Assembly (NCBI RefSeq): GCF_003932755.1
Contig: NZ_CP024202.1
Coordinates: 4,216,001 to 4,280,000 of the forward strand
Reading direction: 5' to 3'
Length of the DNA: 64,000 bases
Source of the DNA: Methylomicrobium sp. wino1
GTDB taxonomy: Bacteria > Pseudomonadota > Gammaproteobacteria > Methylococcales > Methylomonadaceae
A program made the position numbers and the translations under genes. Below the pieces are notes generated by a model that saw nothing but the letters and a program-made list of their open reading frames with translations, did not search any database and was not told where the DNA came from. Shown piece by piece: positions 1-9,585 of this stretch. How positions within the stretch are numbered: position 1 is the first letter of the stretch; each line of letters begins with the position of its first letter.

Positions 1-91
1 ACGTTCCCCTCCCAGAGGTTGATTTGATTTTTTTTGTAGTTTGACTGCGTTAGGATTTCGCGAAAAATAACTCCCTGGAGTTATGAACTTT

Positions 92-270
92 GCCGAGGGT
101 TCGGTAACTCGCCTGGCAGGATGCCGTGAACCCAGCACCTAAATTATCAAAGGTAGTTAACCATAGCCAACAAGCTATGGGATTTAGGTGCTGGGTGAAT
201 ACGTCCTTGTAGACTTGACGGCGGCTTTCCTACCGCCGACACCTGCCAATCAAGCAACCGAACCTTCTTT
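92..270. repeat. Dispersed palindromic repeat (family B), interrupted by a 65-bp element
   Basis: Imperfect inverted repeat with outer arms GGGTTCGGT and ACCGAACC, and a GACGGCGG/CCGCC hairpin near the middle. Its core (cgtgaatacgtcc) is shared with the repeats at 348, 13303, 14097, 26967, 37161 and 51150. A 65-bp palindrome is inserted in the core. The 648 bases at the left edge of the window hold only these repeats; I see no gene there. Confidence 0.6.
131..195. mobile_element. 65-bp palindromic insertion element, copy A1
   Basis: Starts CCCAGCACCTAAATT and ends ATTTAGGTGCTGGG, a terminal inverted repeat of about 14 bp. It is flanked by the direct repeat TGAA at 127-130 and 196-199, a likely 4-bp target duplication. 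It is exactly as long as the copies at 37195 and 51258 and closely matches the reverse complement of the latter. All three sit at the same site of a larger repeat. It is too short to code for anything. Confidence 0.75.
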
Positions 271-347
271 AAAATAGGGAAGTTGTTTACAACCAAATCC
301 TTAATAAACTTTATCTTAGCTTCGGAGCGCTCTCTATTTGTCCGAAT

Positions 348-507
348 TATACCTTTCGCACTTCAAATTTCGGCAGTGCCTAAGGAGGCGCCGGGGTGCT
401 CGGCAAAGGCTTTGCCAGCATGGATGCTGGCATAGAGCCTACATGGATGTATTCACGGCGTCCTTTGACGGGCCCCCGGTGCCGAATTTTGATCTACGAT
501 GAGTATA
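348..507. repeat. 160-bp dispersed repeat (family B, TATACC end type), empty-site copy
   Basis: Terminal inverted repeats: TATACCTTTCGCACTTCAAA at the left, and on the right the complement of a TATAC...TCGTAGATCAAAATTCGGC type end. Nearly identical to 51150-51379 once the 65-bp insert there is removed, so this copy shows the unoccupied target (gtattcacggcgtcc). Probably a MITE-like non-coding element. Confidence 0.7.
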
Positions 508-648
508 TCCACTGATTTGGATAGCCCGATAATAAGTTTACACAGTCGATAGAATCATATAGTTTCGTATCGAAACTTAATTTTAACAAGAACCGACCTT
601 TTTCCCTAATTTTTATAAAGGCCAATTAATCGGCAAGGGTGTGGCTAC

Positions 649-2730
649 TCAAGAACCATTATAAAATTCCACACGATTTCGTCCATTTTTCTTTGCTCGA
701 TACAAAGCTTGATCGGCGCGAATCAAGACAGAGTCGGCTTGAATATCTTTTGAAATCAATTCGGAAATACCGATACTAACAGTAGTAACGATCGCTTGCC
801 CATCGGCTAATAAAGGCGTTTGAGCGAGTTCTTGTCGTAAGCGCTCCGCAAATATTCCGGCATCGGAAAGGCTTGTTTCCGGAAGAAATATCCCAAACTC
901 TTCACCGCCGAGTCGACCGACAGTATCGATTTTGCGCAGCTCCTTACGCAAAATTGCGGAAAAATGCTTCAGAACCTGGTCGCCAATGGCATGACCATAT
1001 CGGTCGTTGATTTTTTTGAAATTATCCAAATCAAGCATCAAAACCGCGACATGATGAGAATTATTACGCTCCGAACGGTTGATTTCCTCACCCAATCGTT
1101 CCATGAAACGTCTTCTGTTAGGCAGTCCTGTCAAGGGATCGGTAGTCGCCAATTGTATTAGTTCGGCTTCCAATCTTTTACGCTCACTGATGTCCTGTTT
1201 AATTCCGACGAAGTGCGTAATCTTACCCTTATCATCCGTGACCGGAGCAATTGTGAGTTCTTCATCATACAAATCGCCGTTCTTACGTTTGTTGATCAAT
1301 TCTCCGCACCAGGTTTTACCAGAACGAATGGTTTGCCACATATCATCGTAAAACAAAGAATCCTGCTTTCCGGATTTAATAAGATCTTTCGGAGCCTTGC
1401 CGAGCGCCTCCTCAAGCGTATAGCCGGTCAGTTTTCCGAAGGCCGGATTAGCCCATTCGATGCGAGCACTGGTATCGGTGATCACAATACCATGACCGAC
1501 CGCTTCGAGCGCCGCAATTAACAAACGGTCGCGAGCCTCGGCTTGCTTTCGCTCGGTAATATCCTCATGCGCCACGACGATATATTCGGTATTATCATTA
1601 AAGGGTGTGACCCTGGCATTGAACCAACGCTCTTCGTGTTCTGAATGACATGGGTATTCCATCTCAAAAATATCCATATTACCCTTCATGACTGAACGGA
1701 TACCTGCAGCCATTTGTGCTGCTTGACCCGAACTTTCACCCGTTGTGTAATCGCAGACCGCCAGATAGTTTTTGTCGATAACCGATATGCAACTTCTCGA
1801 CGCACTCGCATTAGTTTGGTAAAACTCTCGCCATGCTCGATTGACCGCCACAATTGCACCGGATTTATCCAATACGCAGATGTGGGCCGATAACGCATCG
1901 ATGGTAGAAACCGCAAACTGTTTGGATTGTTGCAGCTCCTGATCCATATTTTTCCGGTTAGTGATATCGGACAATGTACCGATCATTCGTTGAGGAAGCC
2001 CCTCATCGGTCCAACTGACGACTACGCCGCGATCCATGAACCATCGCCACTTCCCGTTCTTACACATCAAACGATGCTCACAACCATAACTGTCGACTCT
2101 GCCGTCGAGATGAGCTTGAATATTGGCCATCGCAACCGGCAAGTCCAATGGATAAACACGTTTCTCCCATTCGTTGACATTATTGCCAATCTCATCTTCG
2201 GAAAAGCCGAGAAGCGCTTTCCATCGCGGAGAATAGAAGACCTCATTGGTCAATAAATTCCAATCCCAAACACCATCGCCAGCGCCCTCCAAAGCAAATC
2301 GCCAACGCTCTTCCGCTTCATGTAACCGTTGTTCGAGCTTCGAACGATGTAATGCATACCGGATGGCTCGAATCAAGGCATCCCCATCGAAACGACCTTT
2401 GATTAAATAATCCTGAACGCCGGACTCTAATATATCGAGTGCAAAACCTGTATCGTCATGCCCGGTTAAAACAATCAACGGTAGAGAGAAATGAGTGGAC
2501 GAACGTATCGCTTTTACTGTTTCAAGCCCTTTAGAATCCGGTAACGATAAATCCAACAACAATATATCGTGTTCATTTTTCTGTAACTGCGCTAAGCCTT
2601 CGGATAAAGAAACGACCCATGTCAATTCGAAACCGACATCCGTAGACAACTTCAAATAACGACTTACCAGGTGCGCATCACTGGGATCGTCTTCAATTAA
2701 TAACACTCGATAAGACAACTTGGCATACAT
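649..2730 (-). CDS. Response regulator with PAS domains and a GGDEF output (diguanylate cyclase)
   Basis: About 693 residues. A receiver domain comes first (LLIEDDPSDAHLV, with the phospho-acceptor Asp in DILLLDLSLPDS), then three PAS/PAC segments (motifs around DGVWDWN, LDKSGAIVAVNRAW, and ITDTSARIEWANPAF), then a C-terminal GGDEF domain with an intact GGEEF active site. Expected role: make cyclic di-GMP in response to phosphorylation and PAS-sensed signals in the cytoplasm. A longer frame begins at 2769 inside the upstream gene. I chose the ATG at 2730, two bases after that gene's stop, with AAAGAG just upstream. It is probably co-transcribed with the single-domain regulator. The signal sensed cannot be told from sequence. 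Confidence 0.9.
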   Translation of the reverse strand: MYAKLSYRVLLIEDDPSDAHLVSRYLKLSTDVGFELTWVVSLSEGLAQLQKNEHDILLLDLSLPDSKGLETVKAIRSSTHFSLPLIVLTGHDDTGFALDILESGVQDYLIKGRFDGDALIRAIRYALHRSKLEQRLHEAEERWRFALEGAGDGVWDWNLLTNEVFYSPRWKALLGFSEDEIGNNVNEWEKRVYPLDLPVAMANIQAHLDGRVDSYGCEHRLMCKNGKWRWFMDRGVVVSWTDEGLPQRMIGTLSDITNRKNMDQELQQSKQFAVSTIDALSAHICVLDKSGAIVAVNRAWREFYQTNASASRSCISVIDKNYLAVCDYTTGESSGQAAQMAAGIRSVMKGNMDIFEMEYPCHSEHEERWFNARVTPFNDNTEYIVVAHEDITERKQAEARDRLLIAALEAVGHGIVITDTSARIEWANPAFGKLTGYTLEEALGKAPKDLIKSGKQDSLFYDDMWQTIRSGKTWCGELINKRKNGDLYDEELTIAPVTDDKGKITHFVGIKQDISERKRLEAELIQLATTDPLTGLPNRRRFMERLGEEINRSERNNSHHVAVLMLDLDNFKKINDRYGHAIGDQVLKHFSAILRKELRKIDTVGRLGGEEFGIFLPETSLSDAGIFAERLRQELAQTPLLADGQAIVTTVSIGISELISKDIQADSVLIRADQALYRAKKNGRNRVEFYNGS

Positions 2731-2732
2731 GA

Positions 2733-3182
2733 TCAACTCTTTTTGGGCAATCGAGTCAAAGTAAACCAATAATTATCAAGTTGCCGAATCGCATCGATAA
2801 ATTGCGCCATATCGACCGGCTTGGTGATGTAACTAGCCGCTCCGAGTTTATACGAGGCCACGACGTCGCGCTCAACATCGGAAGTTGTCAACACCACGAC
2901 GGGAATAGCCGAAAATTGCTCGTCTGTCTTAATAACGCTTAAAAACTCACGACCGTTCATGCGCGGCATGTTTAAATCCAATAAAATCAGATCCGGTTGG
3001 GGAGCATTTTTATAAGCATCGCCTTCGCGCCTCAAAAAACCCAAAGCATCACGACCGTCCAATACATGATGCAAGTGACAATACACTTTATTTTCTTTGA
3101 GAGCCGACTTCACTAAATGAGCATCGGCCGGCTCATCTTCGACCAGTAAAATATCGAAGGGTTGGCTATTTTCAATTAACAT
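2733..3182 (-). CDS. Single-domain response regulator (Rcp1-like CheY-type)
   Basis: About 149 residues forming one receiver domain: acidic pair in LLVEDEPADAHLVKSAL, phospho-acceptor Asp in DLILLDLNMPRMNGREFL, conserved Thr in VVVLTTSDVERD and Lys in SYITKPVD. No output domain, so it probably acts by protein contact or phospho-relay. It lies directly upstream of the PAS-GGDEF regulator, so the two likely form one signalling operon. A frame starting at 3221 adds 13 residues; the ATG at 3182 gives the usual receiver N-terminus. The partner kinase is not next to it. Confidence 0.88.
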   Translation of the reverse strand: MLIENSQPFDILLVEDEPADAHLVKSALKENKVYCHLHHVLDGRDALGFLRREGDAYKNAPQPDLILLDLNMPRMNGREFLSVIKTDEQFSAIPVVVLTTSDVERDVVASYKLGAASYITKPVDMAQFIDAIRQLDNYWFTLTRLPKKS

Positions 3183-3243
3183 GTTGAATATATACGTGAT
3201 TTTCGTGTATTTGGCGGACAAAATGCCTTTTATAGGATAAAAA

Positions 3244-4767
3244 TCATTTCGAAACCACCGGAATTTTGCCTATCTTGGTTTGCCAGAGTTTTGGGCCGCT
3301 CTTATGGATAGACTCGCCGTCGACATCGACCGCGACCGTAACAGGCATGTCTTCGATCACGAATTCATGCACGGCTTCCATGCCCAAATCTTCGAAAGCG
3401 ACGACTCGCGCTTTCCGTATCGCTTTCGAAACAAGGTATGCCGCACCGCCGACCGCCATCAAGTAAACAGCACGATGTTTTTTGATCGCTTCGATGGCAA
3501 CCGGGCCGCGTTCCGCCTTGCCGATCATGCCGATCAGACCGGTTTGCGCAAGCATTGCCTCGGTAAATTTATCCATGCGCGTCGCAGTCGTCGGACCTGC
3601 AGGTCCGACGACCTCATCGCGGACCGGGTCGACCGGACCTACGTAATAAATGAATTTGTTCGTAAAATCGACGCCCTCAGGCAAAGAATCGCCACGCTCC
3701 AGCATCTCGACGATCCGTTTATGGGCAGCGTCTCGGCCGGTGAGTAGCGTACCGCTCAGCAATAAAGTTTCGCCGGGCTTCCATGTTGCTATTTCGTCTT
3801 TGGTAACGGTGTCGAGATTGACCCGTTTGGCACTATTCCCGCCCTCCCAGGCGAGTTTCGGCCAATCCTCCAAACGCGGCACCGGCAGTTCGGCCGGCCC
3901 GGAACCGTCGAGTTCGAAATGGATATGGCGCGTCGCGGCACAATTCGGAATCATCGCGATCGGCTTATTGGCCGCATGCGTCGGATAATCCTTGATTTTA
4001 ATATCCAAGACCGTGGTCAATCCACCCATGCCTTGTGCACCGATTCCGAGCGCATTAACCTTTTCGTACAACTCCAAACGCAGTTCCTCGAGCGCATTAA
4101 CCGGTCCACGAGCAATCAACTCGTGAATATCGACGGATTCCATGCAAGCCCGCTTCGCGAGCAGCATCGCTTTTTCGGCAGTCCCGCCGATACCGATGCC
4201 TAAAATCCCCGGCGGACACCATCCCGCACCCATCGTCGGTACGGTTTGCATGACCCAGTCGACGATGCTGTCGGACGGGTTCAACATCGCAAACTTGGAT
4301 TTGGCTTCGGAACCGCCACCCTTGGCCGCGATTTCGACTTCGATTTTATTCCCGGGAACGACCTCCATATATATGACAGCCGGCGTATTGTCGCGCGTAT
4401 TGATGCGTTTGCCGGCCGGATCGGACAAAATCGATGCACGAAGTAAGTTGTCGGGATGCATGAACGCGCGCCGAACGCCTTCGTTAACCATATCGGTCAC
4501 ACTTATCTGAGCATCCCATTGCACGTTCATACCGATTTTCAGAAATACCACGACGATGCCGGTATCCTGGCAAATCGGCCTGTGTCCTTCGGCACACATT
4601 CTGGAATTAATCAAAATTTGCGCGATTGCATCCTTGGCAGCCGAACTTTGTTCATTTTGATAGGCTCGATACATCGCCTCAATGAAATCTTGCGGATGGT
4701 AGTAAGAAATATATTGCAGCGATTCGAATATGCTTTGGATGAAATCTTCTTGGCGAATCAATGTCAT
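3244..4767 (-). CDS. fum: Fumarate hydratase class I (iron-sulfur type)
   Basis: About 507 residues, the full length of oxygen-sensitive [4Fe-4S] class I fumarases. It interconverts fumarate and malate in the citric acid cycle. Diagnostic segments include RPICQDTG near the N-terminus, GIGIGGTAEKAM, IPNCAATRHIHF, and the C-terminal swivel part with YYVGPVDP, GPAGPTTATRMDKFT and YLMAVGGAAYLVSKAI; candidate cluster Cys lie in these motifs. The ATG at 4767 has AGGT about 9 bases upstream and is preferred to a TTG six bases earlier. The gene stands alone, with regulators downstream on the same strand; an operon link is not obvious. Confidence 0.95.
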   Translation of the reverse strand: MTLIRQEDFIQSIFESLQYISYYHPQDFIEAMYRAYQNEQSSAAKDAIAQILINSRMCAEGHRPICQDTGIVVVFLKIGMNVQWDAQISVTDMVNEGVRRAFMHPDNLLRASILSDPAGKRINTRDNTPAVIYMEVVPGNKIEVEIAAKGGGSEAKSKFAMLNPSDSIVDWVMQTVPTMGAGWCPPGILGIGIGGTAEKAMLLAKRACMESVDIHELIARGPVNALEELRLELYEKVNALGIGAQGMGGLTTVLDIKIKDYPTHAANKPIAMIPNCAATRHIHFELDGSGPAELPVPRLEDWPKLAWEGGNSAKRVNLDTVTKDEIATWKPGETLLLSGTLLTGRDAAHKRIVEMLERGDSLPEGVDFTNKFIYYVGPVDPVRDEVVGPAGPTTATRMDKFTEAMLAQTGLIGMIGKAERGPVAIEAIKKHRAVYLMAVGGAAYLVSKAIRKARVVAFEDLGMEAVHEFVIEDMPVTVAVDVDGESIHKSGPKLWQTKIGKIPVVSK

Positions 4768-4881
4768 GCACAATTACCTGAAATATTGGTTATTTGTTTG
4801 GACGCAGCTGTCTTTGTTGCCGCATTTAATAGTTTCGAAACGTTTTTAGATTAATGTACACTTATTGCTTGCCATCAATCG

Positions 4882-6660
4882 TCACCGCAACCTCTCGACG
4901 AAGCTTTTATCGATCCGACAACCACCGATTTCAGGGTAATCGGTTAGGCTTTGCTCAAAATCCCGAAAAGTCGGATGCTGAAAAGCAATCCGCGAAATTT
5001 TTCCGGATTGAATTTCAAATTCCATGGCTCCGCCTTTCGGCCATGGCGAACCGTCCTGCGTCGTAAACATCAATAAGCCGATATGGCCTAATGGCTTGCC
5101 TTGCTCGATGGCCGGCCGCGTACAACTCAGTTGATCGATATAAAGCCACGAAAAAACTTGTTCGAATTGCTGATATCCGATCACTACACCTTCTCCTGGC
5201 ATATAGTCGATACCGAGCAAACTTTCGAGGCCGAAATCGCCTAGATGATTCTGCAATAGCACCTTACCGCCCCCTTCCTTAGCCGTCGCGATCAACGGAT
5301 AAATCTGTCTCGCCATTTCCGCCGGATTTTTGTTTTGAATCACCGCAGCCAATTGACGCCCGATCGATTGTACCGGCCCCAACACGCTTTCTTTCTTTTG
5401 GCGGGCATCTTGAATAGCCTGCCAGTCCTGATCACTATTGACGGACAGGCCCATCATCGCCATCGTTTGATAATCCTCATCGATCAAACAGCCGGAAAAA
5501 TTACGGCTTCGAAATTGTTGGAGCGTTGCCGGTCGAAGGTCATCGGCAGTAGCGCGAATTTTCGGAATATTGTAATTCGACCAGTCCGGAGACTGCGTCA
5601 GAAAATAGTAGAGCACCGCATTCCGGTCGAATTTATTAAACCCTAAGCCTCGCAAGACCCGCTTCAACTTACGGCATTGGCTTTCAACTTCGCTGTATTT
5701 TCGCCAATCCGGATGCACATTCAGCTTCTCATCGACTGGAGTTTTTTCCAGCAATTGCCTAAGCTCGATATTGCCTTCACCCATACGAATCGGCATGCTC
5801 AATAACTCCTGCAACGAAACATCTCTCGCACTGGGTATCCCAGCGGAAACTTGTTTGAGCAATAAAGATGAGCGTATCTCGGGGTAAATCCTCAATTCGC
5901 CCAATTGTTTCGGTCCGCCTGAGAATGGATTGCCGCCTTCGACGACTTCATAAACCGGCAGACGCGTTTCTCTAAATACCGTCTTATTGCCATCATTTTG
6001 AATAGCGAGCGGCAAGGTATGAGTCTCGGTACTGACTTTTGCTTCGGACGGCGCCGTTACCGCAGTTTGTCCGATCGGACTCTGCACCCACTCGTCGGCC
6101 AACTTACCCATCACAGCGATACCGATACCGACCCCGGTCAAGGCCAAAAGATTTGTACTTTTATGAACATCGCCGATAATTTTGGATATATCGGTATCGC
6201 TCTGGTTACTAGTCATGAATTGGTAATCGACCGTAGTGTCCTTGCTTAAATCCAGCCTCAGCCATGGCGTTAGCGCGGCTTTGCGCGTTTCGAGATTGAA
6301 GTTGCATTTTCCGCTACTGCCTTGATAAACGAGCGCCGTAACCTCCTGATTATAATTCAGCGCTTCGTTTTTAACTTTAAAAACGACCGCCGCTGTCGAA
6401 CTTCCTTTCTCATAGCCGGACCCTATTTCGCTGCAGCCCGTTTTGAGCGTACTGTCGCCTTTTAACTCGAATTCGGAAAATAACTGAACGTAATAGTCGT
6501 CTCCATCAACGGCTTGATAACCGCCGAGAGGCTTTAAATCATTTGCTTGAGCAACCGGATAATCGACCGCAATCTGGCGGGAAGTAGCGCATCCTGTCAG
6601 GACAAAACCAACCGCCCCAGCAATTTGCAACAGAAAAAAATTACGAAAACGCATACTCAT
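4882..6660 (-). CDS. Large predicted lipoprotein of unknown function
   Basis: 592 residues. It begins with a positively charged stretch (MSMRFRN), a hydrophobic segment and a lipobox LTGC at about residues 21-24, so it should be lipid-anchored after Sec export. I do not recognise a family in the mature part. It holds several isolated cysteines and short hydrophobic stretches (LLALTGVGIGIAVMGKLAD near residue 170) but no catalytic motif that I can name. It is probably a cell-envelope protein. The gene lies 39 bases downstream of rlmG on the same strand. Confidence 0.75.
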   Translation of the reverse strand: MSMRFRNFFLLQIAGAVGFVLTGCATSRQIAVDYPVAQANDLKPLGGYQAVDGDDYYVQLFSEFELKGDSTLKTGCSEIGSGYEKGSSTAAVVFKVKNEALNYNQEVTALVYQGSSGKCNFNLETRKAALTPWLRLDLSKDTTVDYQFMTSNQSDTDISKIIGDVHKSTNLLALTGVGIGIAVMGKLADEWVQSPIGQTAVTAPSEAKVSTETHTLPLAIQNDGNKTVFRETRLPVYEVVEGGNPFSGGPKQLGELRIYPEIRSSLLLKQVSAGIPSARDVSLQELLSMPIRMGEGNIELRQLLEKTPVDEKLNVHPDWRKYSEVESQCRKLKRVLRGLGFNKFDRNAVLYYFLTQSPDWSNYNIPKIRATADDLRPATLQQFRSRNFSGCLIDEDYQTMAMMGLSVNSDQDWQAIQDARQKKESVLGPVQSIGRQLAAVIQNKNPAEMARQIYPLIATAKEGGGKVLLQNHLGDFGLESLLGIDYMPGEGVVIGYQQFEQVFSWLYIDQLSCTRPAIEQGKPLGHIGLLMFTTQDGSPWPKGGAMEFEIQSGKISRIAFQHPTFRDFEQSLTDYPEIGGCRIDKSFVERLR

Positions 6661-6699
6661 ACCTTAAATAATAACGACCTAAATTAACGATAACTGTAT

Positions 6700-7836
6700 T
6701 CATTCGACCATCGACTGCAAAATAACGAATTTACGATTAGCGGCAATAACCGAAACATTGCCGAATAATTTCTTCAACTCCAGATGATAACCCATGTGAC
6801 GATTACCGATAACCAGCAGCTTCCCTTCTTGCTTTATGACGTCTCTAGCCTGCCGAAACATTTTAGCGGCAATCATATCGCCGACTGCATTCTGTTGATG
6901 AAAAGGAGGATTGCACAAAATTACATCGGCCGATTTAACGGTAAAGTCGGACAAACAATCACCGACACTAAAATTCGCTAACCTACTCTCGCCGAAAGCC
7001 AATTTAAAATTTTCCCGCGCCGACGCAATCGCCATGAACGACTCGTCGACGAAATGCACCACTGCATTCGGATTGCGTTCGGCTGCAAGCAAGCCGACAA
7101 TACCGTTACCGCAGCCAAGATCGATGATAGTTTCGGCATTGGGAAAACAACCGATATGCTCGATAAAAAGCCGAGTACCGATATCGAGACTGTCTCGCGA
7201 AAACACATTGGCATGATTAACGATCGAATAATTCGTCCCCTCTAACCGGTAACGGACCGGATAAGGATTTACCGGCAACGAAATATTATCGTCCGGTTCG
7301 GAAAAAATCAGTCGCGATTTTTTCCATGCCTTCGCGGTGCTTGTCGGACCGACAATCGTTTCCAATAAACGCCAAACCGTAGCACTGAGATTTTTGACCA
7401 TCCCGGTTGTGATGATTCGAGTAGCCGGGGTCATGAAAGGCCGTAACGAAATCAATTGGTATTCGAGCAATGCCAATGTTTTCGGCGACTTAATCACAAT
7501 TAAATCATAACTTTGCAAGGGCAACTCGAGACTTGTCATCAATCGAACGCCATCTATCGACAAGGCATTCTCGGAAAAATTCATGCGAGTTGCTTGTTGG
7601 CTTAAATAGGAATCGGATAATGCAGACGGCTTGAAGCCATTTAAGGCAACCGTTAGAGCGCCGAAACTGTCATTAACGATCAAGACGCGAGCGCCAATAG
7701 AAGGCAATTGAACTTCGGACAGATAATTCAGCAAATATTCGTCGGACGCATCGTATGCCCTAAGTAGTTCACGCCGACGTAAGGGCAAGCGCCGCAAGTT
7801 AAATCGACCTTGCGGGACCGATAAGACATCAGCCAT
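6700..7836 (-). CDS. rlmG: 23S rRNA (guanine1835-N2)-methyltransferase
   Basis: 378 residues, the same length as E. coli RlmG, and it matches that protein throughout: AADEYLL-type N-terminal segment (here YDASDEYLLNYL), LIVNDSFGALTVAL, SDSYLSQQATRMN, KSPKTLALLE, ANVFSRDSLDIG, the SAM-binding DLGCGNGIVGL and the catalytic NPPFHQQ. It transfers a methyl group from SAM to G1835 of 23S rRNA. Two related Rossmann halves, the N-terminal one degenerate, fit the RsmC/RlmG architecture. High confidence. Confidence 0.95.
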   Translation of the reverse strand: MADVLSVPQGRFNLRRLPLRRRELLRAYDASDEYLLNYLSEVQLPSIGARVLIVNDSFGALTVALNGFKPSALSDSYLSQQATRMNFSENALSIDGVRLMTSLELPLQSYDLIVIKSPKTLALLEYQLISLRPFMTPATRIITTGMVKNLSATVWRLLETIVGPTSTAKAWKKSRLIFSEPDDNISLPVNPYPVRYRLEGTNYSIVNHANVFSRDSLDIGTRLFIEHIGCFPNAETIIDLGCGNGIVGLLAAERNPNAVVHFVDESFMAIASARENFKLAFGESRLANFSVGDCLSDFTVKSADVILCNPPFHQQNAVGDMIAAKMFRQARDVIKQEGKLLVIGNRHMGYHLELKKLFGNVSVIAANRKFVILQSMVE

Positions 7837-8007
7837 AAGAAAACAAATATTTTAAAGGGCAGTTCTGTGACATCATTAATCAAGAAAAAGGGAAAACCAT
7901 AAACGGCGCGTTATTATAGCCCAGAATTCAACAGCATCTTTAATCTTGCTTTTTTTGCATATCAAGGCTAAATTCGCGCGGCTTTTCATTTATTTGAGTA
8001 ACATTAC

Positions 8008-8658
8008 TTGCAACCCAGCTTATTACCTACCACAACACCGACTCATCCGAAACGTATTTTCGACGAACTAGCAGACCAATTGATCGATAGAGGCTGGCAT
8101 GTCATTGAAAATTATTTCGATACTACGTTAATAAAAAATTTAGTTGCCGACCTTAAGGCCTACGATAACAACGGCGAACTAACACCGGCCGGCATCGGCC
8201 GGGGCCTCGACTTTACATTGGACGATAATATCCGCGGCGATAAAACCCGGTGGCTTACACGAAGCACCGATGCGCAAAAGCGCTATTTAGACGAAATGGA
8301 CATGCTTCGTCATGAAATCAACCGACTACTTTTCATGGGTTTATTCGAATATGAAAGCCATTTTGCATGCTATGAACCGGGGGCTTATTATCTTAAGCAT
8401 AGGGACAGTTTTCGAGGTGCGGCAGGGCGGATCTTAACGACAGTGGCCTACCTTAACGAAACATGGCAAAACGAAGACGGCGGTTTTTTAGGCCTCTATG
8501 ACCCGAATAGCGGGCAAGTCGCAGCACGAATCAAGCCTTTGGCAGGAACACTGGTCGTATTTCTCAGCGAAGATATACCGCACGAGGTCGAACCGACACA
8601 ACGTCAACGCTTGAGTATTACCGGCTGGTTTAAATGCAATACCGGCGAAGTTATCTAA
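8008..8658 (+). CDS. 2-oxoglutarate/Fe(II)-dependent oxygenase (prolyl 4-hydroxylase-like)
   Basis: 216 residues. The double-stranded beta-helix carries the iron ligands: H and D in LKHRDSF, the distal H in IPHEVEP, and the 2OG-binding Arg in RLSITGWF. Members of this bacterial prolyl-hydroxylase-like group are soluble; one from Pseudomonas hydroxylates EF-Tu, so a translation-factor substrate is possible but not shown. The frame opens with TTG at 8008, just after an in-frame stop at 7999, with TGAG upstream; there is no in-frame ATG before the fold starts. The gene stands alone between rlmG (divergent) and the cytochrome gene. Confidence 0.85.
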   Translation: MQPSLLPTTTPTHPKRIFDELADQLIDRGWHVIENYFDTTLIKNLVADLKAYDNNGELTPAGIGRGLDFTLDDNIRGDKTRWLTRSTDAQKRYLDEMDMLRHEINRLLFMGLFEYESHFACYEPGAYYLKHRDSFRGAAGRILTTVAYLNETWQNEDGGFLGLYDPNSGQVAARIKPLAGTLVVFLSEDIPHEVEPTQRQRLSITGWFKCNTGEVI

Positions 8659-8907
8659 GGAACGTGGTTTTTGTAGCTCTCGATAAAATACGCATTCGCG
8701 TGGCGATAGTAAGACCATGAAAACGAAAATGCCGTCTTAACAACGACCTCCTTTGTCGAGCGACTCAGAACCTAAACTTGGCTAAATGAGTATATTTCCT
8801 TAGCACCAACTCAATAGCCTGTTATCAATTCCCGGCGTGTTTGGTAAGATATGTTCAGTGACTTACCAATTCGAAGCAATCTTCTCATTATTAGGATCGA
8901 TACCACC

Positions 8908-9507
8908 ATGAAAAAACCATCCTTAGCATTCTTAGTCAGCGTACTGACAGCTTCAATTCCGCAACTAACCGTTCAAGCTGCGGATGTCGACGCCGGCCGA
9001 GCAACTTTTGAAACCTGTCGCGGTTGCCATAGTATCCCCGCCTACAGCAATGCCTACCCGACTTATTATGTGCCGAAAATCGGCGGACAACGCGCCGACT
9101 ATGTGGTTTCAGCATTGAAAGCCTATCGGGAAAAAAATCGTCCGCATGGCACGATGAAAGCCAATACCTATGATCTAAGCGATCAAACCATCGAAAATAT
9201 CGCGGCTTATATTGAAACCGCGCCGGGCAAAGAAACCAAAAGTCCGGCCGGGGGCGATCCGGCAGCCGGTAAAAAACTCGCGCAATCCTGCCTAAATTGC
9301 CATGTGGAAGGCAAAGATGCACAAAACAATGTACCGAGACTAGCCGGTCAATACGGTAATTATCTGGTTAAAGCCATGCAAGACTATCAATCCGGCAAAA
9401 GAAACAACCCGATTATGCAATCGATGCTGCAAGGCTTATCCGGTGACGACCTGGAGAATATCTCAGCCTATTTTTCAAGCTTGAAAGGCCTGACCACTAC
9501 CGATTAA
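8908..9507 (+). CDS. Dihaem cytochrome c (class I, c4-like)
   Basis: 199 residues. A signal peptide (cleavage after VQA) is followed by two cytochrome c domains with haem-binding CRGCH and CLNCH motifs. Each has a later Met candidate for the sixth ligand (GTMKANTYDLSD; PIMQSMLQGLS). This is the layout of periplasmic cytochrome c4 and related electron carriers. The ATG at 8908 is chosen over an upstream GTG or ATG because it places the signal peptide at the N-terminus. A hairpin just after the stop suggests a single-gene transcript. The oxidase or dehydrogenase partner is not in the window. Confidence 0.9.
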   Translation: MKKPSLAFLVSVLTASIPQLTVQAADVDAGRATFETCRGCHSIPAYSNAYPTYYVPKIGGQRADYVVSALKAYREKNRPHGTMKANTYDLSDQTIENIAAYIETAPGKETKSPAGGDPAAGKKLAQSCLNCHVEGKDAQNNVPRLAGQYGNYLVKAMQDYQSGKRNNPIMQSMLQGLSGDDLENISAYFSSLKGLTTTD

Positions 9508-9530
9508 ATCGGCGCATCTGCTTGTATTGC

Positions 9531-9561
9531 GACGGGTACAGTCGTTCAACTTGCACCCGTC
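9531..9561 (+). terminator. Likely terminator after the cytochrome gene
   Basis: Stem GACGGGTaCA / TGcACCCGTC (nine of ten pairs) with an 11-base loop, followed by the T-rich ttattctta. It begins 24 bases after the cytochrome stop. Confidence 0.6.
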
Positions 9562-9585
9562 TTATTCTTACATAACTTACTTTAC